DNA of 64,000 bases from Biomphalaria glabrata (taxonomy: Eukaryota; Mollusca; Gastropoda; Planorbidae): NCBI RefSeq assembly GCF_947242115.1, contig NC_074725.1, forward strand, positions 21,105,398-21,169,397. Reading direction: 5' to 3'. Below the pieces are notes generated by a model. It saw nothing but the letters and a program-made list of their open reading frames with translations. It was not told the DNA's origin and ran no database searches. The stretch's first letter is position 1. Each line of letters begins with the position of its first letter. The position numbers and the translations under genes are program-made. Of the stretch, positions 1-9,399 are shown one piece after another.

Positions 1-270
1 CCCCGTCGCACACGGCAGCTTTGATTGTGTCAAAGTCCCTCTCCGTGCAGTTGACCGTCGACAAGCTGGGCTGGAAGGACATCACTGTGGTGCAGGCTAT
101 CCGGGGATCGTGGTTGTGCTGCGCCCTCTCCCTGGCAGTTTCCCTGCAGCGCCCTGGGGTCAATGTCTCTATGGCGCACATTACATTCTCCTTGCTAACC
201 TTGTTGGCAGGATCCTCCACTGTCGGAGCTACTGGCGTTGTTGTTCCTGTTGTTGTTGTTGTTGTGTAAT
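1..270 (-). CDS. Six-Cys domain exon 5 of modular secreted protein (partial, cut by left edge)
   Basis: Reading the minus strand from 270 downwards, an acceptor (pyrimidine-rich run ending TTTCTAG at 271-277) opens an exon in phase 1. The exon begins with a Thr-rich linker (YTTTTTTGTTTPVAPTVEDP) and then the six-Cys domain, which starts SKENVMCAIET. Five of the six cysteines are visible, with spacings 9, 17, 14 and 12 as in the other copies. The window ends just after the fifth (VCDG). An N-C-T glycosylation sequon sits at the fourth Cys. The donor of exon 4 (ACA G) joins to AT to give Asp and keeps the frame open. The Thr run is coded by a CAA/ACA microsatellite, so its length may vary and it may carry O-glycans. 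The family is not recognised. The alternative is a separate gene, but no signal peptide or start lies in this exon. Confidence 0.78.
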
Positions 271-339
271 CTAGAAATTAAGACACGATACAATCTTTGC
301 AATTTAGCTTACCGATATACACGTATTGCTTTTCCCGAC

Positions 340-960
340 TATTTTTACAAAGTTTATATCAACTCACTCTGTCTGTCTGTCTGTCTGTCTGGTCAAAAGT
401 TTGTACACGTTATCGCCCCCCACATCCAACCTCGGATCAAGCTGAAATTTGTGCACAATTATTTCTTTTACCAGACAACACAAGAATCAATCAAAACAAT
501 AATCCAGTTAGTTAATTAATTATTGGTAATTATTATTTTGTTTGGCATCTCAAACAAGGGAAAGAATTTGTACTGACTGAACCGGTGGTATAAGCTGAAT
601 TAGTCACCTTTATACATCGCCTTCTGAGTCTCAGAGAACACAAGATGAAAAATAGGAAAAGACTATAGAAACAATAAATAACTATTCAATCTTCCATGTT
701 CATAAGCTCTCCACTAACAGTGTGGTTACCGTGTTGGCTTGAGAAGCCGAGAGAAGACTTAAGCCATGAGTTTGATTTCAGGTTGTTCCCCCTCCCTGTT
801 TTTTTTTATATTGATAAAATCTTTTGTATATTTAGTCTAGATCAATCACAAATTTAATTACATGATTGGTCCAAACTTTTTGATACAAGTACGCTAAATT
901 TAAGCTTTGATTTTTAAAAAGTATTTTCTATGGATTTCCTATTATTGCTAGGAGATAATG
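340..960 (+). repeat. Interspersed repeat R1, near full-length copy
   Basis: The sequence opens with a (GTCT)n run, then a core resembling TTTGTACACGTTAT ... TCGGATCAAG ... GCACAATTAT, an AT-rich TTAATTAATTATTGG block, and GGCATCTCAAACAAGGG. It also carries a tRNA-like segment at about 720-790 (box A-like GTGTTGGCTTGAG, box B-like GAGTTTGATTTC). The same order recurs many times in the window on both strands. It lies in the intron between domain exons 4 and 5. It may be a composite SINE or MITE. No clear terminal repeats were found. Confidence 0.7.
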
Positions 961-1674
961 TCAAGATAGAAATTGAAATTTGTTTATGAATTGGAGATGA
1001 ATTCGCTTTTTGGTGTATTCGGAGGAAAAACTATAGGAAGTGGTGATAAGCAGTGTTTTTTTTTTTTAAAGGTACAAGATAACTTTTGTCTATCTTTCAG
1101 CACCACTGAATTGCATTATCACCCTTGACAATCTTTAGTTATTTGTGAAATTCTACTATAGAATCTTGTTTTTTTTAAATCAGCAGACTTGAAAAGCCGA
1201 ATATTTTTAACTCCTTTTTCTGTATAAAAAAAGGGAGAGTTCGTGTAAACTATAAATGTGAAGGCGGCCCCTGTGGGTCAGTAGTACTCAAATGTATGGT
1301 ATACACAAACTTACTCCTGGTGTCAGAGATAGTCCCAAACTAATACGAACTGCTTATCAAATCTTGTTTCAAACACTATCACATCGTTGTGACATTTTGT
1401 GTTGTCACATTGAAACGTTGAACGTCATTGAGCAGACGTAACTTTAAATGGATAAAATATAATTTAACTCTCACCTGAAGAACATCTATATGTTATTAAT
1501 TACAGATGTGTCTTTATCTAAGTTTTACAAAGTTACTAGTATACCTGGCTGATTCAGAGAACCTGTTTTAAGTGATAATTGTATAATCCTCTGTCCAAAA
1601 GTGTCTCAAAGTTAAGCGAACTCGCTTGTTTTTCTTGTTAAACGTGAGTATTTACTTGTGATGTTCTAACTCAC
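961..1674. other. Intron sequence, AT-rich, nothing identified
   Basis: This is the rest of the 1.4-kb predicted intron between domain exons 4 and 5 (271-1674). It is AT-rich with short homopolymer runs. I see no coding exon, RNA gene or recognisable element here. Confidence 0.5.
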
Positions 1675-1971
1675 CTGTATTGGCGCGAGTGCAGGGAACG
1701 TCTTTTCCATCGCAGACGACTGCTTTCATCTTCTCGTAATCCTCGTCCGAGCAGTTCACCGCGGACAGTCCGTACTTCATAGTCAGCAGAGTTTGGCAGC
1801 CGTTCTCGGGGTCGTGATTGTTTTCAGCCCTTTCCCTGGCGGTGTTCCTGCAGAGGCCAGGTGTCAAGGTCTCTATGACGCACAGGACTTTCTCTTTGCT
1901 GACTTGTTTGGCTGGAACTTCTGCAGCTCTGGCGACTTTGTTTGTCGGCATTTCTGTTTGGTCTTTCTCGT
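1675..1971 (-). CDS. Six-Cys domain exon 4 of modular secreted protein
   Basis: This is a 297-base internal exon. The acceptor is CTGTTTCGCAG just above 1971, and the donor ACAG|GTGAGT is below 1675, close to consensus. Both junctions are phase 1. The encoded part is a charged linker (EKDQTEMPTNKVARAAEVPA) followed by the domain starting VSKEKVLCVIET. Cys spacings are 9, 17, 14, 12 and 6, ending CDGKDVPC, with a short TRANT tail. An N-C-S sequon precedes the fourth-Cys segment. The x9 first loop is shared with exon 5, while exons 1-3 have x10, so exons 4 and 5 look like one subgroup. There is an ATG in the linker (MPTNK), but no signal peptide follows, which argues against an independent gene start. 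Reading through the donor gives only a short artificial tail. Confidence 0.85.
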
Positions 1972-2956
1972 CTGCGAAACAGACAACAGTAGAGTTAGTA
2001 TTGAGCTGGTTTTATCTTAGAGATGTTTTTTTAAGTCCTACGATATTACCGGATATTCAATGGAGAAAGTAGTGTAAGTTTTATTTCTTCATCGGACACA
2101 TAATAAAAATTTTATTTGTTTTTATGCGGCAAATGATAAACCTATAAAATTGTTTTTATTTAATGAAGGCTATAAATCTTACTTGTTCCATGAGGAAGAC
2201 GACACACTTTTCCTTTTATCGTAAGTTGACAAAAAAAAGTTGTTTTTTTATTCTTTAGGCTAGACGCTATAGATAAGAGTGTTGTGTATAACAACGACAA
2301 GCCGAAATATTTTCTATAACAAAAGTGAAGAATCAAGTCGAGGGTAAGCAATAGTTATTGCATCGGATCCTTATTATTTATTACTTATTTCAACGAAATT
2401 CGGTTTTTTAAATTCTTTAAGAGTGGAATTTTATTGCAAAGACTATCTTACTATTTGAATCATTAAGCCAAAGAAATGTGTAATCTAATTATAATTTATA
2501 TTATATATTTAAACACAACTATGTATTTAGGCTTATGAAATATATAATTACCTGATTATTTATTGAATAGAAGAATAAAAAAGTAAACTTACAAAATTTA
2601 TTTGGGATTTTATAAATGTACAAACTTATAAACTGCGCATCGGCCTACAAGATTATTTTGTAGCCACGATTTAACTTCCTTTCTTAATGTCTAGGGCCTT
2701 TGTGCGTTCCGCAAATAAAACTATATCTTCGAATTGGCCAATCTCTTCTCGAGTTAGCACTAGAACAAGCTGAAGTAAGAGAGTGGAAAGTGCAGGTTCT
2801 TACGTAAGAGAGAGGTGCATTGAACGATGAGCTGTTTGCTAAGCATCCTAGCGCTTTGACCATAACAATCCCTTATAAGATATATATCTGATAAATCTCA
2901 TAAATCCTGTAAATGTTATAAATATTACAAATCTTATAAATGTTATAAATCTTGTA

Positions 2957-3480
2957 AATCTTATTAAAATACAGACATTACTTCAAAAACTACACGTCTT
3001 ACTATGCCAATTTAGTCATGAATATTATTATTATAGCTTTTATATAGCGCTACTTTCATGCTTATAGCTGGCTCAGAGAGCTTTTGGTCCAATCTCTTTT
3101 GTGGACCGGTCCAGGGGGGGAGGGGCATCTAGGAGTTGGTTTTCAGTACTGCTCGGGTGTCGAACCTCGAGCCCCCTTCTAGGTAGCCAAGCCAAGCCAA
3201 GTTCAAGCGCACTTGGCCTCTCGACCACGCTTCCCACTAACCAATTATTATTAACCAATGACTTAAATTCTGCCCTGTCATTGGTTTTCCTGGCTGGCTC
3301 AGGCAACCCATTCCATGCTCTAATAGCACTAGGGAAGAAGGAGCGTTTGAACACATTTGTCCTAGCATATAGAACTTTTGTTTATAATAGAACAAGGACT
3401 GTGACTTTATCTTTGTGTCTTTCTGAGTATTTTTTAGGTTTTAGTTTTGTATTTGGAGGGTTTTCGGAATATTAACTCTT
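2957..3480 (-). mobile_element. 5'-truncated LINE (CR1/L2-like ORF2 end), interrupted by a SINE
   Basis: On the minus strand the segment encodes FFPSAIRAWNGLPEPARKT, the extreme C terminus of a CR1/Jockey-type reverse transcriptase protein. Better copies of the same family lie at 43.8-44.3 and 51.4-51.8 kb. The shared 3' end (CATGACTAAAT ... GTCTGTATTTTAA on the minus strand) is at 2957-3020, and a SINE separates it from the coding part. It lies in the intron between domain exons 3 and 4. Confidence 0.8.
3021..3238 (-). mobile_element. tRNA-derived SINE, family S2, nested in LINE
   Basis: The minus strand reads a tRNA-like head (GTGGTCGAGAGGC, then box B-like GAGGTTCGACACCC) and a tail with AGATTGGACC, CTCTGAGC and GCGCTATATAAAAG, ending in an ATT-rich 3' run. 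A second copy in the other orientation lies at 60347-60575. The tail resembles the LINE-derived 3' domains of many animal SINEs. It interrupts the LINE above. Confidence 0.78.
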
Positions 3481-3540
3481 AAAAATGTTTTTGATTACAA
3501 CAAAGACTGAATACTATTATTTTTCATCTACAAGAAAGGA

Positions 3541-3690
3541 TGGCTGCTTCGTCGTGCGGTATGCGCTCTGGTCTGTGGTTCGGTCGTCTCGATGGTCCAG
3601 GGTTTATCGCCGTCGTCCAGCGGGAGGCTTGGACTAGAAAGAAAATTTATCTTCAACTCTGAAGGAATATACGAAACATGTCAAACATTT
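3541..3690 (+). mobile_element. tRNA-like SINE, family S3
   Basis: The segment runs from TCGTCGTGCGGTATGCGCTC (box A-like region) through a degraded box B to a body reading TTATCTTCAACTCTGAAGGA and GAAACATGT. Two other copies lie on the minus strand at 19265-19446 and 61120-61283 with the same order of motifs. The box B part is the most diverged of the three. Confidence 0.65.
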
Positions 3691-3774
3691 TTAAAAACAT
3701 TTTACCAACGAGATCGGTAGGAGGCGTCAAAGAACGATCCTGTTTAATTTAACAACTAATTGTAATTAAACAAT

Positions 3775-3855
3775 TTAACTCTTTCTCTCCTAACAGACGA
3801 TACCAACGTTGATTCCACCAGAATGTGGTAAATAATTACGGAGAGAAAGAGTTAA
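3775..3855. mobile_element. Mini inverted-repeat element flanked by TTAA
   Basis: TTAA is followed by CTCTTTCTCTCC and about 50 bases. Then come GGAGAGAAAGAG and a second TTAA. Perfect 12-bp inverted ends and TTAA on both sides fit a very short piggyBac-type MITE, though the ends lack the usual CCC start. It lies in the intron between domain exons 3 and 4. Confidence 0.5.
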
Positions 3856-4009
3856 GGAAGGGGAAAAAATTCATAAAGAATAGAAAACCTAAATGGAAGG
3901 AACACAACGACAGCTGTTTAAAACACGCAGAAATACACGATGTTTGCCAGCGGTAGCAGGAAGCGAAGGGATTCTGGCTACTACCACAGACTCCCTCTAT
4001 GATCTAAGG

Positions 4010-4769
4010 CAGTGATGCTCAAAGTACGACCCGCGAGCCAGATCGGCCCACGACGTGATTCCATCCGGCCCGCCGAAATGTCGGCACAAAGTGTAGAAAA
4101 TCCCCACTTTTTCCAAAAAAAATAAACAAATAAAATAAACAAATAAAAATAAACTAGAAGGTGCAAAAATGTATCTTTACTTACGTTAGGGGCTTAGAGC
4201 CCTCAATTTTTCTCATGATTGATTGGTAGCATGACATTTAACATTTGTGAGTTTATGAAATATGTATCTGAGTGTACAATGTACGTTTTCAACCAAGTAA
4301 AGTGACATGGTTCTTTACTTTTTTGTGGAACATGATAATAGGCCAACATATTTGTTTTATTGAGAAAGTGTGGCTATTTTAAAAAACATTTAAACCACAT
4401 TATGAAACAAATATGACGGCATTTTTGGTTTGAGCCGCGAGTAAAAGATTGTTAAACTAAGCCTAGAAATTGGAGGATTGATGGGAATATTTACCAAAAA
4501 GAGAGACAGGAAAATGACTTGGTTGTAAAGCTAGCTACAATGTTGCTCATATTCTAAGTAGAGGGATGAAGCCCAATCTTGCTGATATTTTAAGTAGAGA
4601 AATGGGGGTAAAAAGATAAACTTCAAATATCCCATTAATTAATGAAGCACAGGATCTACGGGTTTCAGGTCTATCGTTTTTGTAAGCCTACATTTTCGTT
4701 CATGTGGCCCGCGACACGAGTGTCGGAAATTAAAATGGCCCGCAGGTCGAATTAGGTTGGTCATCACTG
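4010..4769 (+). mobile_element. Non-autonomous hAT-like element (copy 1)
   Basis: The 760-bp element starts CAGTGATGCTCAAAG and ends with the inverted counterpart ...ATCACTG. It is flanked by perfect 8-bp duplications ATCTAAGG (4002-4009 and 4770-4777), the hAT hallmark. The body carries GGCCCGC-type motifs near both ends and no transposase reading frame. Relatives lie at 28942-29606 and 42448-43067. Confidence 0.9.
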
Positions 4770-4777
4770 ATCTAAGG

Positions 4778-4956
4778 TAGTGTTTCCCAAACTGTGTGTA
4801 TTCAGCGAGGCCTGAATAGGCGTTCCTCAAACTAATGGGATAATTAACTAGTTGGCCATCACGTTAGATAATCTCTCTGAAAAATAAGCAAAGTGTTCCG
4901 TTAAATACATAGATTGTGCGAAGTGTTCCGTTAAGGGAAAAGTTTGGGAAACATTG
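4778..4956. mobile_element. Short hAT-like MITE abutting copy 1
   Basis: The 179-bp element has inverted ends (TAGTGTTTCCCAAACT and AGTTTGGGAAACATTG). The left flank is ATCTAAGG, which is also the right duplication of the preceding hAT element. The right flank is GTCTAAGG (4957-4964). It is a different family from copy 1, with hAT-type 8-bp duplication. It lies in the intron between domain exons 3 and 4. Confidence 0.78.
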
Positions 4957-5056
4957 GTCTAAGGAACTAACAACTCAAGATTCGTAGAGATTGTTGATTT
5001 ATATAAGCAGCATGCATGCGCCTTACATTCTAATTTGTATATAGGATCAGACTTAC

Positions 5057-5347
5057 ATGTACTAAACAATGAACACTCGAGATTCTGGTGGTCACAGACA
5101 ACTTCTTTCAGCACCTCGTAGTCTCTATCTGTACATCCAACTACAGACAGGCTTTTTTCGAAGGTCCTCAGTGTGGAACAGGCTGTTTTGGGGTCGTGTC
5201 CGTTCTCTGCTCGCTCCCTGGCAGTGTCCCGACACCGGCCCTCGGTCAGCCGCGTTTCGATGATACACAGCATCTGTTCTTTGGTTGGACCCTCGGATTC
5301 GATCTCGTTTCCTCCATTGAGTCCTCGACTTGTTATTTCATTGGAAC
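5057..5347 (-). CDS. Six-Cys domain exon 3 of modular secreted protein
   Basis: This is a 291-base internal exon. The proposed acceptor is TTTTCTTCTTAAAAG above 5347, and the donor is ACAT|GTAAGT at 5051-5056. Both are phase 1. A linker (GSNEITSRGLNGGNEIESEG) leads into PTKEQMLCIIETRL. The domain has Cys spacings 10, 17, 14, 12 and 6 and ends CDHQNLECSLFST. From about PTKEQ to CSLF it is nearly identical to exon 2 (about five base differences in some 230, one of them changing an amino acid). The linkers differ apart from SEGPTKEQ. Joining to exon 4 gives T|AC = Tyr with the frame open. The acceptor is the least certain of the set. A second AG lies about 20 bases further in but would give phase 2, unlike every other junction. 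Confidence 0.82.
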
Positions 5348-5965
5348 CTTTTAAGAAGAAAATAATCTGCCAGTTCTGTATTTTGGTTCTTACAAATATC
5401 TATTACATAAAAAAAAGAGTTATGAAAAAATTGATTCGCAAAAGTTCTTTATCATATTTGTTTAAGTTTCCCCTTAACATTGTAGGCATCTTCTCCCAGA
5501 TACTATCACTGTAAGACGCGCTATACAGAATGAATTGAAACAAAACAGCATTTCTAGACTGTTAATAAGAGAAATTGACTTCTAGACAAAATAAAACATG
5601 TTATTACAAATCTTCTTTTAAGCTTGCAAATTATTTATGGGTAAAAATCTATTTTTTAAAAAAAAAGAAAAACTTGGATGGTGTGGGTGGGGGGGGGGGG
5701 GAACGGTTCACGAAAACTACTGTAACGATTATCCCAAAAATGTGACAGTTTGTATATATCTTTGGGAAAAGAATTATAAGTTAATTGGCAACAGAGGGAA
5801 CACTCTAGTTGTAATATTTCAAAGTATAATGATCTAATAATTACATTTGGCTTAGACGTCAAGACAATCTCTATTTTAAAAGCATACGTCAGCGGGTATT
5901 CCTGTACGGCGTCATTATAGAGTGAAACATAAATAGACGTCCAGGAAAATGTTTTGCTCCGTATT
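5348..5965. other. Intron sequence, nothing identified
   Basis: This is the first half of the 1.3-kb predicted intron between domain exons 2 and 3. It is AT-rich with a G run near 5690-5701. No element or exon was recognised. Confidence 0.45.
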
Positions 5966-6520
5966 TTAAGTGGAAGTTTATAGACATATCATCCAACTAG
6001 AATCTGTCTTTTTAAGTGGAAGTTTATAGACATATCATCCAACTAGAATCTGTCTTTTAAGTGGAAGTTTATAGACATATCATCCAACTAGAATCTGTCT
6101 TTTAAGTGGAAGTTTATAGACATATCATCCAACTAGAATCTGTCTTTTTAAGTGGAAGTTTATAGACATATCATCCAACTAGAATCTGTCTTTTTAAGTG
6201 GAAGTTTATAGACATATCATCCAACTAGAATCTGTCTTTTTAAGTGGAAGTTTATAGACATATCATCCAACTAGAATCTGTCTTTTTAAGTGGAAGTTTA
6301 TAGACATATCATCCAACTAGAATCTGTCTTTTTAAGTAAAAGTTTATAGACATATCATCCAACTAGAATCTGTCTTTTAAGTGGAAGTTTATAGACATAT
6401 CATTCAACTATTATCAGTCTTTTAAGTGGAAGTTTATAGACATATCATTCAACTATAATCAGTCTTTTAAGTGGAAGTTTATAGACATATCATTCAACTA
6501 TAATCAGTCTTTTAAGAGAA
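5966..6520. repeat. 45-46 bp minisatellite, about 12 copies
   Basis: Tandem units contain AAGTGGAAGTTTATAGACAT, ATCATCCAACTAGAATCTG and a T run of four to five bases that sets unit length. The central units are almost identical. The last three (from about 6400) share their own changes (CATTCAACTA, ATCAGTC). The array fills nearly half of the intron between domain exons 2 and 3. Confidence 0.95.
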
Positions 6521-6676
6521 AAGTTATTCGCCCTTTCAAAACGTCATCACCTTCGTAAAGGAGAAATAGTCTTTAAAAAGTAAAAGTTACTACTTTACCA
6601 AATCCAACTGTTATCTTTTTGATACACATATATTTAAAAATATATAAATTGAATTCTAGAAACAGATCTGTCTCAC

Positions 6677-6976
6677 CTGATTCAAACAATGAACATTCGA
6701 GATTCTGGTGGTCACAGACAACTTCTTTCAGCACCGCGTAGTCTCTATCTGTACATCCAACGACAGACAGGCTTTTTTCGAAGGTCCTCAGTGTGGAACA
6801 GGCTGTTTTGGGGTCGTGTCCGTTCTCTGCTCGCTCCCTGGCAGTGTCCCGACACCGGCCCTCGGTCAGTCGCGTTTCGATGATACACAGCATCTGTTCT
6901 TTGGTTGGACCTTCGGACTGTTCCCCCTGTTCCTCGGTGCCCAGAGTGATCGACCTTGCTTCTCTAATGTTCTTTT
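6677..6976 (-). CDS. Six-Cys domain exon 2 of modular secreted protein
   Basis: This is a 300-base internal exon. The acceptor is TTTTATTTCACAG just above 6976, and the donor is ATCAG|GTGAGA below 6677. Both are phase 1. A 27-residue acidic linker (KNIREARSITLGTEEQGEQS) precedes PTKEQMLCIIETRL. Cys spacings are 10, 17, 14, 12 and 6. The domain ends CDHQNLECSLFES. Joining from exon 1 gives G|AA = Glu, and joining to exon 3 gives G|GT = Gly, both in frame. The domain part is nearly identical to exon 3, which points to a recent duplication or gene conversion. There is no signal peptide in this exon, so it is read as internal. The function is unknown. A secreted, disulfide-bonded fold is inferred from the cysteines. 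Confidence 0.87.
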
Positions 6977-7239
6977 CTGTGAAATAAAACAACGATATTG
7001 TTCTATAGTCGCCTCCCTTTGACAGCAAAGCCGGTAAGCACACTTAGAAGGCATAGTAAATCGGCTGAGCATAACATTGTTTTTCAGATGAAAAGTGAAC
7101 CTAACAATTAAACTAACAATTCTTTCGCAAGCATAAAGACAACAAATATTTTCCATCTTGCTCTCGTTTAAACATAACTTCTAGCTGTATAATACGTAAT
7201 GGTGTAAAAGTAACTTCTAAACACAAACAGATGGACAAA

Positions 7240-7855
<616 letters not shown>

Positions 7856-8114
7856 TAACAGATAGATAGATAATACTCATTCATTATTGTCTGTTACTTA
7901 GAAGGATTTAAAAATATCTGAAGTATGAGTGTTAGAAAAAAAATACATAGAACGATGGTAGATATATTTGGTGATTAGTGAGTTGGATTTACCTACACAT
8001 TTACAAATAAATTCACATTTCTTTACAAGCAACCAGAATTATTTATGTGCAGTATAAAAAAAAGTTATGATAATTGATAACCTCGTTTTCAGACATTAAG
8101 GGAATTTTGCGATG
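7856..8114. other. Intron sequence, nothing identified
   Basis: AT-rich sequence between two LINE fragments inside the intron of gene 1. It begins with a short GATA run at the LINE 3' end. Nothing else is recognised. Confidence 0.4.
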
Positions 8115-8300
8115 AATTATATTCTGCTGCTGAGGACAGACGCAGACGGCGAAAAGAAAATCTTAATCGACCACCGGCGGACAATGGTTACTCTTGCTCT
8201 TGGTGTGGCAAAATATGTAGGACATAGACGGGGCTGCGTATCAACGGGAAATACAGCATTCCTCATTAATCTTTGGACTCGAGGACAAGCCTTATTGTTA
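8115..8300 (+). mobile_element. LINE-3 family 3' end fragment
   Basis: It encodes EDRRRRRKENLNRPPADNGY and then a degraded Cys finger, and ends CTCGAGGACAAGCCTTATT. This matches the 3' end of the longer minus-strand copy at 50370-51396 and short pieces at 13385-13456 and 25455-25560. It is heavily 5'-truncated. Confidence 0.75.
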
Positions 8301-8340
8301 TAATTATATTCTGCTTAAAGCCGCTTCCTCACCCATTTCC

Positions 8341-8423
8341 CCTGTTGCATTCATGGTACATTTCAGGTCTGTGTCCCCCTCATCTTCTTACCTGTTGTAT
8401 TCATGGTACATTTCAGATCTTTG
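8341..8423. repeat. 50-bp tandem duplication of the end of domain exon 1
   Basis: CCTGTTG(C/T)ATTCATGGTACA and the following dozen bases occur at 8341 and again at 8391. The 8391 copy is the true exon end, covering the sixth Cys and the splice donor. The 8341 copy lies inside the intron and lacks the donor GT. Confidence 0.85.
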
Positions 8424-8692
8424 TTCTCGCACACCACGCTGTAAAGTTTGTCATAATCGCTCTGCTCACAGCCGAAATGAGAGAGAACGTCTTTGAATGT
8501 CCTGATTGTGTTACATCCTGATTGTCTGTCGGGCGCGATGTTGGCGTGCTGCCTGGCTGTCTCTTTGCAGCGTTCCGAGGAGAGCATGGTCTCAATGACG
8601 CAGTCGACTTTTTCTTTTAGAACTTTGTCGTCGCAGTGAACACTGACCAGCAGTAGAGTGACCAGGCCAGATATAAGAGCTAAAGTTTTCAT
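8392..8692 (-). CDS. First coding exon of modular secreted protein: signal peptide plus six-Cys domain 1
   Basis: The start is ATG at 8692. The first 20 residues (MKTLALISGLVTLLLVSVHC) are a clear signal peptide. The mature part starts DDKVLKEKVDCVIETML. The six cysteines are at residues 31, 42, 60, 75, 88 and 95 (spacings 10, 17, 14, 12, 6). The exon ends CTMNTT, an N-T-T sequon, at donor ACAACAG|GTAAGA in phase 1. Exons 2 to 5 downstream all accept in phase 1 and remain open when joined, so this is best read as exon one of a multidomain chain (about 486 residues visible). The alternative is a single-domain protein that reads through the donor to a stop at 8363 (109 residues), like genes 2 and 3 but with an odd basic tail. 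An acceptor lies 63 bases upstream of the ATG, so a non-coding first exon is expected. Confidence 0.88.
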
Positions 8693-8755
8693 TTTCTTTA
8701 TTCAGTATTGTCCTCTTAATTTTGTTTCCTTAGCAGTTGTAGTTTCTTCTCTTGG
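8693..8755 (-). other. 5' UTR part of exon with acceptor, gene 1
   Basis: The minus strand shows TTTTAATTTTGTTTCAG|CC ending the upstream intron at 8756, then 63 bases to the ATG. The same layout (acceptor shortly before ATG) occurs in genes 2 and 3. Confidence 0.65.
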
Positions 8756-9180
8756 CTGAAACAAAATTAAAAGGTAGTAGATTGGCTGTTGAGTTGTATA
8801 GTTTAGAATGTTACTGGTGCCAAGAAGTCTAATCAATGTTCAAGTCTGTAAAACTAAGAATTGTAATATAAAAGGAAAAATTGCTTTTAGTTTTTGTGCT
8901 ATCCATCCGTCTTTCTGTCTGTCAAGTTAATATCTAAAAAAAAAACTTTTGAAAATCCTTATACAACTTCGAGTGCTCAAAGTTGATTCGATGTAGGTGT
9001 ATTGAAATTTTTTTTTTCTGAATAATAGCAATTGTGTTTTAAAGAATGCAAACTGTTTGCTGCATAGAATGGGGTTTGTACACATATATATTCAGATATT
9101 ATAACAAAACTAAAAAAAAACCTTTGATCTATATAATACATAATATTGCATAGAGGCATATGATATATACATATATGTGT

Positions 9181-9315
9181 GTCTGTGTGTGTGTTGATGT
9201 GAGTGTATGTGTGTATGTATGTATGTATGTATGTATGCATGTATGTATGTATGTATGTATGTATGTATGTATGTATGTATGTATGTATGTATGTATGTAT
9301 GTATGTATGTATGTA

Positions 9316-9350
<35 letters not shown>
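9181..9350. repeat. ATGT microsatellite with GT tract
   Basis: (GTAT/ATGT)n of about 120 bp is flanked by (GT)n. It lies in the predicted 5' UTR intron of gene 1. Frames across it on both strands are open only because of the repeat. Confidence 0.97.
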
Positions 9351-9399
9351 AAAAAAAGACAAATAATTATTCTAAGGTGCCTTATCAACTAATGATTCT

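Noticed and set aside
1652-1951. Treating exon 4 as a stand-alone gene starting at MPTNK
   Set aside because: No signal peptide, a strong donor inside the frame, and an acceptor just upstream of the ATG.
6573-7043. 156-codon frame through exon 2 as a whole gene
   Set aside because: It runs past a consensus acceptor and a consensus donor; the flanks are intron.
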